Source: Lachnospiraceae bacterium | Lineage (GTDB): Bacteria > Bacillota > Clostridia > Lachnospirales > Lachnospiraceae | DNA length: 30,068 nucleotides | Assembly (NCBI GenBank): GCA_900766915.1 | Contig: CAAFXE010000344.1 | Span: 1 to 30,068, forward strand | Reading direction: 5' to 3' | In this document: positions 14,311 to 21,910 of the stretch, piece after piece | Numbering within the stretch: position 1 is the stretch's first letter | How the letters are laid out: each line of letters begins with the position of its first letter | Program-made: the position numbers and the translations under genes | The notes under the pieces: model-generated | Databases searched by the model: none | Told to the model about the DNA's origin: nothing | What the model saw: only the letters and a program-made list of their open reading frames with translations

Positions 14311-15315
14311 TTATCTGATTCTTTCCGGGAATCCGATTTTCTTCTGTACCTTACGAAGTGTTTTATTAGAATAGTACTGTGCTTTTTCTGCATTGTTTTT
14401 GATAATGCTGTCAATGTAAGCTTTGTCCTTTTCAAGGTCAGCCACACGCTCCTGCAGCGGACGAAGCACATCCACAACCGCTTCCCCAACTGCCGGTTTG
14501 AATTCTCCATAGCCTTTGCCATCGAATTCTCGCTCTACATCAGCCGGAGTTTTACCGGTACATGCACAGTAAATGTCGATCAGGTTCTTAATACCCGGCT
14601 GCTCATCGCGGTAACGCACCTGCGCCTCAGAATCTGTCACGGCACGTTTGAATTTCCGCATGATGGTATCCGGATCATCCATCAGGTAAATACTTGCATT
14701 GGGATTTTCATCGGATTTGGACATTTTTTTAGATGGATCCTGAAGACTCATGATCTTTGCCCCCACCTTGCCGATGTAAGCTTCCGGTATTGTAAATACA
14801 TCTCCGTAAATAGAGTTAAATCTCTGTGCAATATCTCTTGTGATTTCCAGATGCTGCATCTGATCCTTTCCTACAGGAACAACATCCGCCTGGTAAAGAA
14901 GGATGTCTGCTGCCATCAATACGGGATAGGTAAACAATCCGGCGTTGATATTATCTGCGTGTTTTGCGGATTTATCCTTAAACTGGGTCATTCTCTGAAG
15001 CTCACCCATGTAAGTAAAGCAATTCAAGATCCATGCCAGCTCTGCATGTCCGGAAACATGGGACTGATAATAAATACAGTTCTTTTCCGGATCCAGTCCT
15101 GCTGCAATATACAGAGTTAACAGGGCTCTGGCGCGCTTGCGAAGCTCCGCAGGATTCTGGCGCACCGTGATGGAATGCATATCCACCACACTGTAAAAGC
15201 ATTCATATTCATCACTTAAAGTCACCCAGTTTTTTAAAGCCCCTAAATAATTTCCTAAAGTCAAATTTCCAGTAGACTGCATTCCACTGAACAATACCTT
15301 CTTGTCGTTTAACAT
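14311..15315 (-). CDS. trpS: Tryptophan--tRNA ligase
   Basis: 334 residues, the normal length for bacterial TrpRS. It joins tryptophan to tRNA-Trp in the cytoplasm. The class I signature appears as TGNLTLGN at 15-22 (the HIGH equivalent) and KMSKS at 197-201. LMAADILLYQADVVPVGKDQMQHLEI is a TrpRS-specific block. AAGGAGAATGTT precedes the ATG. It lies 15 bp behind mgtE and ends at a strong terminator, so the two probably form one unit from the promoter at 16711-16739. No T-box leader is present in front of it, so control by uncharged tRNA is not indicated. Confidence 0.96.
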   Translation of the reverse strand: MLNDKKVLFSGMQSTGNLTLGNYLGALKNWVTLSDEYECFYSVVDMHSITVRQNPAELRKRARALLTLYIAAGLDPEKNCIYYQSHVSGHAELAWILNCFTYMGELQRMTQFKDKSAKHADNINAGLFTYPVLMAADILLYQADVVPVGKDQMQHLEITRDIAQRFNSIYGDVFTIPEAYIGKVGAKIMSLQDPSKKMSKSDENPNASIYLMDDPDTIMRKFKRAVTDSEAQVRYRDEQPGIKNLIDIYCACTGKTPADVEREFDGKGYGEFKPAVGEAVVDVLRPLQERVADLEKDKAYIDSIIKNNAEKAQYYSNKTLRKVQKKIGFPERIR

Positions 15316-15330
15316 AACATTCTCCTTCTT

Positions 15331-16671
15331 TTATGCATGCAGCAAAAGTGCAGCAATGGTAAAATATAATACAAGACTCAGTGCATCCACGATGGTGGAA
15401 ATAAGTGGTGCCGCCATCATGGCCGGGTCTAATTTTAAAGTCTTTGCAATGAACGGCAACGTACAGCCAAGTACCTTTGACATAACGACCGTTGCGATCA
15501 GGCTAAGTCCGATGACCAGACATACCACCGGCTCATCGGGATACATAATGATCAGTCGGATATAGTTGGCAAGTCCAAGTACCACACCGACGCCTAAAGA
15601 AACCCTGCATTCCTTCCAAAGTACCTTCCACACATCGGAAAGTTCCACATCACCAATGGAAATGGCACGGATAATGGTGGTACTGCTCTGGCTTCCGGCG
15701 TTACCACCTGTTGCAGTAAGCATGGGAATACAGGTAACCAAGGTGGGCCATAATGCTGAAATAGCCTGATAATGTTCCAAAATTAAAGCAGAAATAGTAC
15801 TGGTAAACATTAAAACCAAAAGCCATGGAATACGGTTCTTTGCCAGTTCAAACACGCTCATTTTCAGATACGGCTTTTCTGACGGCAGGATCGCAGCCAT
15901 CTTTTCGATATCCTCTGTGGCTTCCTGTTCCATGACATCCACGATATCATCAACGGTAACAATACCAACCAGACGGTTTTCGTGGTCAACCACCGGCAGG
16001 GACAACAGACCGTATTTATTGAAGGTCTCTACAACCGTCTCCTGGTCATCGGTAGTTACTGCCTGGATAATGTTTGTATCCATGATTTCTTCAAGCTTCG
16101 TCTCATAATCATTGAGAAGAAGATCCTTTACCGTAACGATACCTTCCAGATGACGTTTCTCATCAATGACAAAACAGGTATAAATAGTTTCCTTGTCCAC
16201 ACCATGCTTTCTGATATAGGCAAAAGACTGCTCTACCGTCATGTTTTTCTTTAAACCGATATATTCCGCAGTCATGATGCTGCCCGCACTGTCATCCGGA
16301 TACTGTAAGAACTGATTGATGAGTGCTCTCGTATCAGGCTTTGCATTGGCAAGCACACGTCGGACTACCGTAGCCGGCAGCTCCTCCAGCATATCTACCG
16401 CATCATCGATGTAGAGTTCTTCTACGATCTTCTGCAATTCGTAGTCGGACATACTGTTAATAATATGCTCCTGCATGTCAACTTCCAGACATGCAAAAAC
16501 ATCTGCCCCCAGAGACTTCGGCAAAAGCCTGAAGATCAGCACGACCTTTTCCCGGTCCACTTCCTCTAAAAACTCCGCAATATCTACTTCATTCATCTCT
16601 TCGAGGATACCTCGCAGCTTTCGAAACTTCTTTTCGTCTACTAACTGATGTAATATGCCCTGCAAATCCAT
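15331..16671 (-). CDS. mgtE: Magnesium transporter MgtE
   Basis: 446 residues with the standard MgtE layout: helical N domain (1-130), two CBS domains (about 135-255, DDTV-like contacts such as VTVDDIVDVM at 238-247), a connecting helix, then five membrane helices (about 283-446). The pore signature TGGNAGSQSS is at 321-330, and D429 in IVDALSLV corresponds to the conserved pore aspartate. It is a channel-like Mg2+ importer gated by cytoplasmic Mg2+ through the N and CBS domains. The start follows GGGAGG. The leader from its promoter is only about 30 nt, too short for an M-box riboswitch. Confidence 0.95.
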   Translation of the reverse strand: MDLQGILHQLVDEKKFRKLRGILEEMNEVDIAEFLEEVDREKVVLIFRLLPKSLGADVFACLEVDMQEHIINSMSDYELQKIVEELYIDDAVDMLEELPATVVRRVLANAKPDTRALINQFLQYPDDSAGSIMTAEYIGLKKNMTVEQSFAYIRKHGVDKETIYTCFVIDEKRHLEGIVTVKDLLLNDYETKLEEIMDTNIIQAVTTDDQETVVETFNKYGLLSLPVVDHENRLVGIVTVDDIVDVMEQEATEDIEKMAAILPSEKPYLKMSVFELAKNRIPWLLVLMFTSTISALILEHYQAISALWPTLVTCIPMLTATGGNAGSQSSTTIIRAISIGDVELSDVWKVLWKECRVSLGVGVVLGLANYIRLIIMYPDEPVVCLVIGLSLIATVVMSKVLGCTLPFIAKTLKLDPAMMAAPLISTIVDALSLVLYFTIAALLLHA

Positions 16672-16710
16672 TTGGTATCCTCCCTCTTATCACATATTTT
16701 CCATTCGAAT

Positions 16711-16739
16711 ATCATACCATTTTTTGAAAAACATGACAA
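16711..16739 (-). promoter_or_regulatory. Promoter of mgtE-trpS
   Basis: Minus strand: -35 TTGTCA (16734-16739), 17-nt spacer, -10 TATGAT (16711-16716). It predicts a leader of roughly 30-35 nt before the mgtE ATG. Confidence 0.7.
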
Positions 16740-16749
16740 CATTTTTCAA

Positions 16750-16773
16750 AAAGTTCCTATCAAAGTTCCTATC
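16750..16773. repeat. 12-bp tandem duplication
   Basis: AAAGTTCCTATC occurs twice head to tail (16750-16761, 16762-16773), 10 bp upstream of the mgtE -35 box. It may be a slippage duplication or a double binding site. Confidence 0.6.
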
Positions 16774-16811
16774 AACTCTGACAATTTTTAATTTTATCCT
16801 GCTAAACTGAC

Positions 16812-16976
16812 GCCCGAGGGACTGAGGTTGCACCACTTCGCAGGCTCCATCCCCCTCAACTAATTCCAAGAAACACTAACCGCTCACAGGTGAGCCTGTT
16901 TCGCGGAGTGTTTCTAAGAATGGATTTTCGGGCTCTTCCACTTAACGCTGCGTGTTGCAACCTCAGTCCCTCGGGC
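16812..16976. repeat. 165-bp structured repeat, copy 2
   Basis: Perfect 21-bp terminal inverted repeat (16812-16832 with 16956-16976; core GGGACTGAGGTTGC). The central hairpin is AGAAACACT/AGTGTTTCT (16869-16877, 16907-16915), CCGC/GCGG (16880-16883, 16903-16906) and ACAGG-tgag-CCTGT (16886-16899). Every offset equals that of copy 1. Shared unpaired blocks include GACGCCC at the left edge, CCCCTCAACTA, GGATTTTCGGGC and GGGCTGTG at the right edge. It lies between the ABC exporter and the mgtE promoter, and with the promoter and a nearby hairpin fills the gap 16672-17082. Confidence 0.8.
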
Positions 16977-17005
16977 TGTGAGTTGAACAATATATACTTA
17001 ATATT

Positions 17006-17051
17006 TTTCATGGAACAGCTAAGATAGAAGCTGTCCTAGCGTCCCATGAAA
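17006..17051. other. Imperfect stem-loop 3' of the ABC exporter genes
   Basis: TTTCATGG (17006-17013) pairs with CCATGAAA (17044-17051), and ACAGCT with AGCTGT inside (17015-17020, 17029-17034), with a nine-base bulge on one side. No T-run follows on either strand, so it is not a standard terminator; it may protect the 3' end of the exporter mRNA. Confidence 0.35.
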
Positions 17052-17082
17052 GAAAATGATTCAATAAATATATTCAATCAGG

Positions 17083-18990
17083 TTAGGAGAGTTCAAACTT
17101 TCCAGTATAGAGCTGATAATACTTACCATGCTGTCTTAACAGTTCTTCGTGATTTCCACGCTCGATGATCCGTCCCTGTTCCAGAACCATGATACAGTCA
17201 GAGTTCTTGATGGTGGAAAGTCTGTGTGCGATGACAAATACGGTTCTGCCTGCCATCAAGCGGTCCATACCGCTTTGTACGATCTGCTCTGTTCTCGTAT
17301 CAATGCTGGAGGTTGCCTCGTCAAGCACCAGCACCGGCGGATTTGCGATGGCTGCTCTGGCAATGGACAAGAGCTGTCTTTCACCCTGGGATAAGGTGCC
17401 GCCGTCTCCGCTGATGACGGTATCATAGCCTTCCGGCAGCTTCATAATAAAGCGATGTGCATTGGCAAGCTTCGCTGCCGCAATGACCTCTTCATCCGAA
17501 GCATTCAGACGTCCGTAACGGATATTTTCCCGAATGGTTCCCGTAAAGAGGTGGGTATCCTGCAGTACCACACCGAAAGCACGGCGAAGCTGACTTTTTT
17601 TAATCTTATTGATATTGATGCCATCAATACGGATCTTACCATCCTGAATGTCATAAAAACGGTTTAACAGGTTTGTAATCGTTGTTTTTCCTGCACCGGT
17701 AGAGCCTACAAAAGCAATCTTCTGACCCGGCTGTACATCCATGGATACATCATGAAGTACGATTTTTTCATCGGTATATCCAAAATCCACACCGTTTAAT
17801 GTCACATGACCTGTTAACTGGGTATAGGTAAGGGTTCCGTCGTGATGAGGATGCTTCCATGCCCAGGTACCGGTTCTTTCTTCACAAGGTGTGATAGTTC
17901 CATCTTCATCGATCTTGCAGCGGACGATTTCCACGTAACCTTCATCTGCTTCGGAAGGCTCATCCAGAAGTTCAAAGATACGCTCTGCACCGGCAAGTGC
18001 CATAACAATGGAATTAAACTGCTGTGCAACCTGAGAGATCGGTCCGTTAAAGCTCTTGGTTAACTGAAGGAAGGAAGCAATGGCTCCCAGAGTCAGCCCG
18101 CCGATACCATTGATGGCAAACAAAGATCCAAAGATCAGGATCACCACATAATTGATATTTCCGATATTTCCCATGATCGGCATTAAGATATTTGCAAAAA
18201 CATGGGCGTTTTTAGCACTTTCAAACAGGTCGTCATTTAATTTTTCAAACTCTTCCACAGCCTGATCTTCATGACAAAACACCTTGATAACCTTCTGTCC
18301 GTCCATCATCTCTTCAATATATCCGTTGGTTGCACCGAGAGATTTCTGCTGAGCCACAAAATATTTTGAAGATTTTCCGCCAATGGTGCCGGATACCTTT
18401 GTCATAATAAAGACGCCAAACAGCACGATCAGGGTCAGCGGCACGCTTAAGATCAGCATGGAGATTAAAATGCTTACCAGCGTAATGGCTGACGAAAACA
18501 AACTTGGAATACTCTGGCTTACCATCTGACGCAGGGTATCTGTATCGTTGGTATAATGGCTCATGATATCCCCATGCTGATGGGTATCAAAATATTTGAT
18601 GGGTAACGTTTCCATGTGAGCGAACATATCATCACGGACGCTCTTTAACACACCCTGCGCAATATACATCATGATCAGATTGTAGGCATAGGTGCAGACA
18701 GTACCCAGAAGGAAAATACATCCCAGGGTGGTCAGTGCCTCGATCAATGGGCGGAAGGTCTGCATCCGTCCATCCAGCATAGGCAGAATGTAATCGTCAA
18801 TTAGCTGTTTCATAAACATGGTACCGATGACCTGTACCACGGAGCTGATGGCAATACATATCAGCACGATCACAAAACGGAATCTGTAGCGCTTCATAAT
18901 ATAGGCAAGAAGCCGCTTCAATGTCTGTATCGGATTTTTACTTTTCGGACCGCCCTTCATTCCTTTTGGTCCATGTCCCATTGGTGGCAT
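17083..18990 (-). CDS. ABC exporter half-transporter, catalytic-site subunit
   Basis: 635 residues. A glycine-rich tail (1-20), then six membrane helices (about 35-340) and an ATPase domain (about 395-635). Walker A is GSTGAGKTT, Walker B VLVLDEATSS carries the catalytic glutamate, and the switch histidine is in VIAHRLS. Its signature is LSQGE rather than LSGGQ. In heterodimeric exporters (LmrCD, BmrCD, TM287/288) this deviant signature contributes to the partner's degenerate site, which matches the gene pair here. An extra segment of about 45 residues before the ATPase core (CKIDEDGTITPCEERTGTWAW) is typical of the larger subunit. Its ATG shares one base with the upstream gene's TAA. Probable multidrug or peptide export; substrate unknown. 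Confidence 0.9.
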   Translation of the reverse strand: MPPMGHGPKGMKGGPKSKNPIQTLKRLLAYIMKRYRFRFVIVLICIAISSVVQVIGTMFMKQLIDDYILPMLDGRMQTFRPLIEALTTLGCIFLLGTVCTYAYNLIMMYIAQGVLKSVRDDMFAHMETLPIKYFDTHQHGDIMSHYTNDTDTLRQMVSQSIPSLFSSAITLVSILISMLILSVPLTLIVLFGVFIMTKVSGTIGGKSSKYFVAQQKSLGATNGYIEEMMDGQKVIKVFCHEDQAVEEFEKLNDDLFESAKNAHVFANILMPIMGNIGNINYVVILIFGSLFAINGIGGLTLGAIASFLQLTKSFNGPISQVAQQFNSIVMALAGAERIFELLDEPSEADEGYVEIVRCKIDEDGTITPCEERTGTWAWKHPHHDGTLTYTQLTGHVTLNGVDFGYTDEKIVLHDVSMDVQPGQKIAFVGSTGAGKTTITNLLNRFYDIQDGKIRIDGININKIKKSQLRRAFGVVLQDTHLFTGTIRENIRYGRLNASDEEVIAAAKLANAHRFIMKLPEGYDTVISGDGGTLSQGERQLLSIARAAIANPPVLVLDEATSSIDTRTEQIVQSGMDRLMAGRTVFVIAHRLSTIKNSDCIMVLEQGRIIERGNHEELLRQHGKYYQLYTGKFELS

Positions 18991-20717
18991 TATTCCTCAG
19001 CTCCTTTCTTCTGCAATTCATAAATATCTCTGTAAATCTCATTATTTTCCAATAATTCTTCGTGGGTTCCAAAACCACTGATGGTTCCCTGATCCAATAC
19101 AAGGATGTGGTCTGCATCTTCCACAGAAGAAATACGCTGTGCAATGATGAGCTTTGTAGTATTTGGAATTTCTTCCCGGAATGCTCTTCTGATCTTTGCA
19201 TCCGTTGCCGTATCTACTGCACTGGTAGAATCGTCTAAAATCAAAATCTTTGGTTTTTTCAGCAGGGCCCTTGCAATACAAAGTCTCTGTTTCTGACCGC
19301 CGGATACATTGGTACCGCCACGCTCGATCTTTGTTTCGTATCCATCCGGGAATTTTTCAATAAATTCCGCAGCCTGGGCAAGCTCGCAGGCATGCTTCGC
19401 TTCTTCTAAGGTTGCATTTTCATTTCCCCAACGAAGATTATCAAGAATCGTTCCGGAGAACAATACATTTTTCTGTAATACCATGGAAACCTCATTACGA
19501 AGTACTTCCATGTCGTAATCGCGGACATCCACGCCGCCAACCTTTACGCAGCCCTCTGACACATCATAAAGTCTTGGGATCAGCTGTACCAGAGTGGATT
19601 TGGAGCTTCCGGTACCGCCAATGATGCCGATGGTTTCGCCGGATTTAATCTTTAAATTAATATTCTCCAGCACATTTTTGTCCGCACCGCCGCTGTAACG
19701 GAAGGACACATTTTCAAAGGTGATGGAGCCATCTGCTACCTCCAACACCGGATTTTTGGGATTTTTGATGGTACTTTCTTCATCTATCACTTCCAGAATA
19801 CGGTCAATGGAAGTTTTCGCCATAGTCAGCATAACGAAGATCATGGAGATCATCATCAGGTTCATGAGAATCTGCATGGTATAGGTAAACAAACTCATGA
19901 GCGTACCTGTGGTCATGGTTCCTGCTACAATATTTTTCGCACCCAGCCAGGAGATCAGCATAATACAGCTGTACATTGTAAGCTGCATCACAGGGCTGTT
20001 GAGCATGACAATCTTTTCGGCTCCGATGGACAGATCTCTTACCTTTCCGGACTGCTCCAAAAATTTACCGGTCTCATGATCTTCCCTTACATATGCCTTT
20101 ACTACACGGATACCTGCCAGATTTTCCTGTACACTGGCATTTAAGTGATCGTACTGTTTAAACATTTTCCGGAATCTTGGAAATGCATTGGTCACGATCA
20201 GAGCCATGGCAGTACCAAGAAACAGTAATGCTGCCAGGAATACCCAGGACACCTGCGGAGCCAGTTTCATACACATAAACAGGGAGAATAACAGCATAAA
20301 CGGTGCACGCACACAGATTCTGATGGTCATCTGAAATGCCTGCTGTACGTTTGTAACGTCTGTTGTCATTCTTGTAACCAGACCTGCAGTAGAGAATTTA
20401 TCAATGTTTGCAAAGGAAAAGTCCTGAATCTTTGAAAACATTGCCTTTCTTAAGTTTCTTGCAAATCCGCTGGATGCGATGGCCGCATATTTTCCGCACA
20501 GGCCTCCGGCTGTCAGTGAGATAAATGCGATCACAAGCATCAGACCGCCCATTTTTAATACATAATTCATATTGCCCTGATTGACACCATTGTCGATCAC
20601 GGATGCCATCAGCATGGGCAGAAGCACTTCCATGATCGATTCAATTGCTATGCACACAGGAGATAACAGGGCTTCTTTTTTAAACTCCCTTGCATAAACT
20701 GCCAGTTTTTTAATCAT
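18990..20717 (-). CDS. ABC exporter half-transporter, degenerate-site subunit
   Basis: 575 residues from the ATG at 20717, which follows AGGAAG by six bases; a frame start at 20735 is possible. Six membrane helices (about 15-305) precede the ATPase domain (about 330-575). Walker A is GGTGSSKST and the signature VSGGQKQRLCIARA is normal. Walker B, however, reads ILILDDSTSAVD, with aspartate in place of the catalytic glutamate, and the switch loop reads IIAQRIS, with glutamine in place of histidine. Both changes are the known marks of the degenerate subunit in heterodimeric exporters. The start lies within the last codons of marR, so regulator and exporter are translated as one unit. Confidence 0.9.
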   Translation of the reverse strand: MIKKLAVYAREFKKEALLSPVCIAIESIMEVLLPMLMASVIDNGVNQGNMNYVLKMGGLMLVIAFISLTAGGLCGKYAAIASSGFARNLRKAMFSKIQDFSFANIDKFSTAGLVTRMTTDVTNVQQAFQMTIRICVRAPFMLLFSLFMCMKLAPQVSWVFLAALLFLGTAMALIVTNAFPRFRKMFKQYDHLNASVQENLAGIRVVKAYVREDHETGKFLEQSGKVRDLSIGAEKIVMLNSPVMQLTMYSCIMLISWLGAKNIVAGTMTTGTLMSLFTYTMQILMNLMMISMIFVMLTMAKTSIDRILEVIDEESTIKNPKNPVLEVADGSITFENVSFRYSGGADKNVLENINLKIKSGETIGIIGGTGSSKSTLVQLIPRLYDVSEGCVKVGGVDVRDYDMEVLRNEVSMVLQKNVLFSGTILDNLRWGNENATLEEAKHACELAQAAEFIEKFPDGYETKIERGGTNVSGGQKQRLCIARALLKKPKILILDDSTSAVDTATDAKIRRAFREEIPNTTKLIIAQRISSVEDADHILVLDQGTISGFGTHEELLENNEIYRDIYELQKKGAEE

Positions 20718-21210
20718 CGTTTTCTTCCTTTCCATAATGAAGCTCCATCGCCTTCTGGTCGATGCGGTTCATATACTCTAAAAAATTTTGAAATTCCTCT
20801 TCGGTAAACAGGGATCTGATCTCCCTCTCCATCCGGGCCAATGACTCATCCACATGCACATGGATCTCTCTGGCCGCATCTGTGAGAGTCAGCCTCTTGA
20901 TCCTGGCATCCTCCGGGACACTCTCCCGAATGATGAGCCCCTTTTTTTCCAGAAGCTGTAATACACTGGTCACCGAGGATCGTTTGATGCGAAATACTTC
21001 TTCAATATCTCTCTGATACACACTGTTTCCTTTACTTTCTTCCCTGTGAATGTGCCCCAGGATCCTGCTTTGAATGGCAGTCAGGCCTTCCTGTGCCATG
21101 GCCTGGTCAAAAAAATATCGGATATTTTTTCCTACATCGAGAATGCACTTGATGGGTGCACCTCCATGAAGCTTTGCCCAGGTTTCCTTTCTGTCATATA
21201 TTTTTTCCAT
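20710..21210 (-). CDS. MarR-family transcriptional regulator
   Basis: 166 residues from the ATG that follows GGAGGCATA; an in-frame ATG at 21231 lacks a good site. Winged-helix core: LTAIQSRILGHIHREE, then DIEEVFRIKRSSVTSVLQLLEKKGLIIRES as recognition helix, and DARIKRLTLTDAAREI as the wing. A C-terminal dimer helix ends in EENDD. It is first in an operon with the two exporter subunits, overlapping the second gene by 8 bp. A consensus promoter lies at 21316-21344 and a dyad at 21276-21304 just after the expected start of transcription, so it very likely represses its own operon and is relieved by an exported compound (inference). Confidence 0.9.
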   Translation of the reverse strand: MEKIYDRKETWAKLHGGAPIKCILDVGKNIRYFFDQAMAQEGLTAIQSRILGHIHREESKGNSVYQRDIEEVFRIKRSSVTSVLQLLEKKGLIIRESVPEDARIKRLTLTDAAREIHVHVDESLARMEREIRSLFTEEEFQNFLEYMNRIDQKAMELHYGKEENDD

Positions 21211-21275
21211 TATGCCTCCAATTCCTGTCATCAGGTTGCATCTTCTTTTTATTTATGACTGCTTTGGATTTTTTC

Positions 21276-21304
21276 GTTAGATTTCGTACTGTTTGATTTC
21301 TAAC
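21276..21304 (-). promoter_or_regulatory. Candidate MarR operator
   Basis: GTTAGA (21276-21281) and TCTAAC (21299-21304) form a dyad, with further partial symmetry inside, directly downstream of the expected transcription start of the marR-ABC operon. Confidence 0.45.
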
Positions 21305-21315
21305 ATTTCTTTGAC

Positions 21316-21344
21316 AGTATACGGCAACTGTTTTTTTATGTCAA
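21316..21344 (-). promoter_or_regulatory. Promoter of the marR-ABC exporter operon
   Basis: Minus strand: perfect -35 TTGACA (21339-21344), 17-nt spacer, -10 TATACT (21316-21321). An inverted copy of the -35 (TTGACA on the plus strand at 21311-21316) flanks it. Confidence 0.8.
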
Positions 21345-21362
21345 GTTATTGTTTCCTCCCTA

Positions 21363-21422
21363 TTTGCGAAGCAAATTTTGCATGGATTTTTGCCCGTTAC
21401 CGGAACAAAGTGAACAGTAACG
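21363..21422. repeat. Pair of small hairpins, possibly REP-like
   Basis: TTTGC-gaa-GCAAA (21363-21375) is followed by CGTTAC (21395-21400) with GTAACG (21417-21422). They fill the space between the two divergent promoters. I suspect a dispersed intergenic repeat, but no second copy is present in this window. Confidence 0.25.
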
Positions 21423-21432
21423 TAATTTTTTC

Positions 21433-21462
21433 TTGACGAATCCTTACCTTTGGTAGTATGAT
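21433..21462 (+). promoter_or_regulatory. Promoter of the structured RNA / polyamine operon
   Basis: -35 TTGACG (21433-21438), 18-nt spacer, -10 TATGAT (21457-21462). The predicted start near 21469 is just before the first strand of the RNA's closing stem at 21475. Confidence 0.7.
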
Positions 21463-21469
21463 GTTTTCA

Positions 21470-21856
21470 ATTTCGAGACAAAAGGTGTAAACAAAGCGTT
21501 TTTTACCTTAGAGTCTTTCAAGCGATTATTACGGACCACTCCTTTTTGGGAGTTAAGGCCATACGGACAGCCGGGTCCACTGCCGATTGGCGGCTTGCCG
21601 CCTTATTGATTGAGTTAAAAGCTCAGTTTTATAAGTTGGTTACTTTATAACCGAAATGCGTTACTTACGCAAACTTGTGAAATGGTCAATAAAGAGTAGT
21701 AAAAGTTTTGTTGCTATATAGACTCTGAGTACCCAATATCGATTCTGGTATTTTGATACGCTAGCTTTTTTTAAGCACCCGTTTTTACTTTTGTATCTAA
21801 AAATTTACAGCAGAAGAAGATTGAAGCAGGTTGTGTAATGACAGCCTGCTTTTTTT
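21470..21856 (+). ncRNA. Long structured RNA upstream of speA, family not identified
   Basis: Nested helices visible by eye. Closing stem 21475-21484 with 21788-21797 (10 bp, one mismatch); AGCGT/ACGCT (21495-21499, 21758-21762); a 10-bp stem 21507-21516 with 21720-21729. Inside are GGACC/GGTCC (21533-21537, 21574-21578), ACTCC/GGAGT (21538-21542, 21549-21553), GGCGG-cttg-CCGCC (21589-21602), TGAG/CTCA (21611-21625) and GCGT-tactt-ACGC (21658-21670). It starts at its own promoter and ends at an intrinsic terminator, giving about 390 nt. No reading frame with a ribosome site is seen. It could be a free ncRNA (the raiA class is one candidate by size and host only) or an attenuating leader of the polyamine operon. 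It explains the gene-free stretch 21463-21856. Confidence 0.65.
21824..21856 (+). terminator. Intrinsic terminator between the structured RNA and speA
   Basis: Ten-base-pair stem (21825-21834 with 21841-21850, one G-U pair), six-base loop and seven T. It lies 54 bp before the speA start, where no convincing separate promoter is seen, so speA may depend on read-through. Confidence 0.85.
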
Positions 21857-21910
21857 ATACCAGAATCCATCGGTCATTGACCATACATTCTTACAACGAG
21901 GTGTATGACT

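Noticed and set aside
14181..14522. Minus-strand frame overlapping the end of trpS
   Set aside because: It is a frame-shifted reading of the trpS 3' end that continues through its terminator.
15316..15330. T-box leader for trpS
   Set aside because: Only 15 bp separate trpS from mgtE, and no T-box sequence is seen anywhere upstream.
16672..16810. M-box riboswitch upstream of mgtE
   Set aside because: The promoter at 16711-16739 leaves only about 30 nt of leader, and no M-box-like fold is visible.
12195..16976. CRISPR array
   Set aside because: Only two element copies 4.6 kb apart, with long inverted repeats and no regular short repeat-spacer pattern or cas genes.
17006..17051. Intrinsic terminator of the ABC exporter operon
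   Set aside because: The hairpin has a large bulge and lacks a T-run on the minus strand, so it is listed only as a stem-loop.
21470..21856. RNase P RNA, tmRNA, 6S RNA or a SAM riboswitch
   Set aside because: Characteristic conserved blocks of RNase P (GAGGAAAGTCC), tmRNA, T-box and SAM-I leaders are absent, and the branched fold does not resemble 6S RNA.
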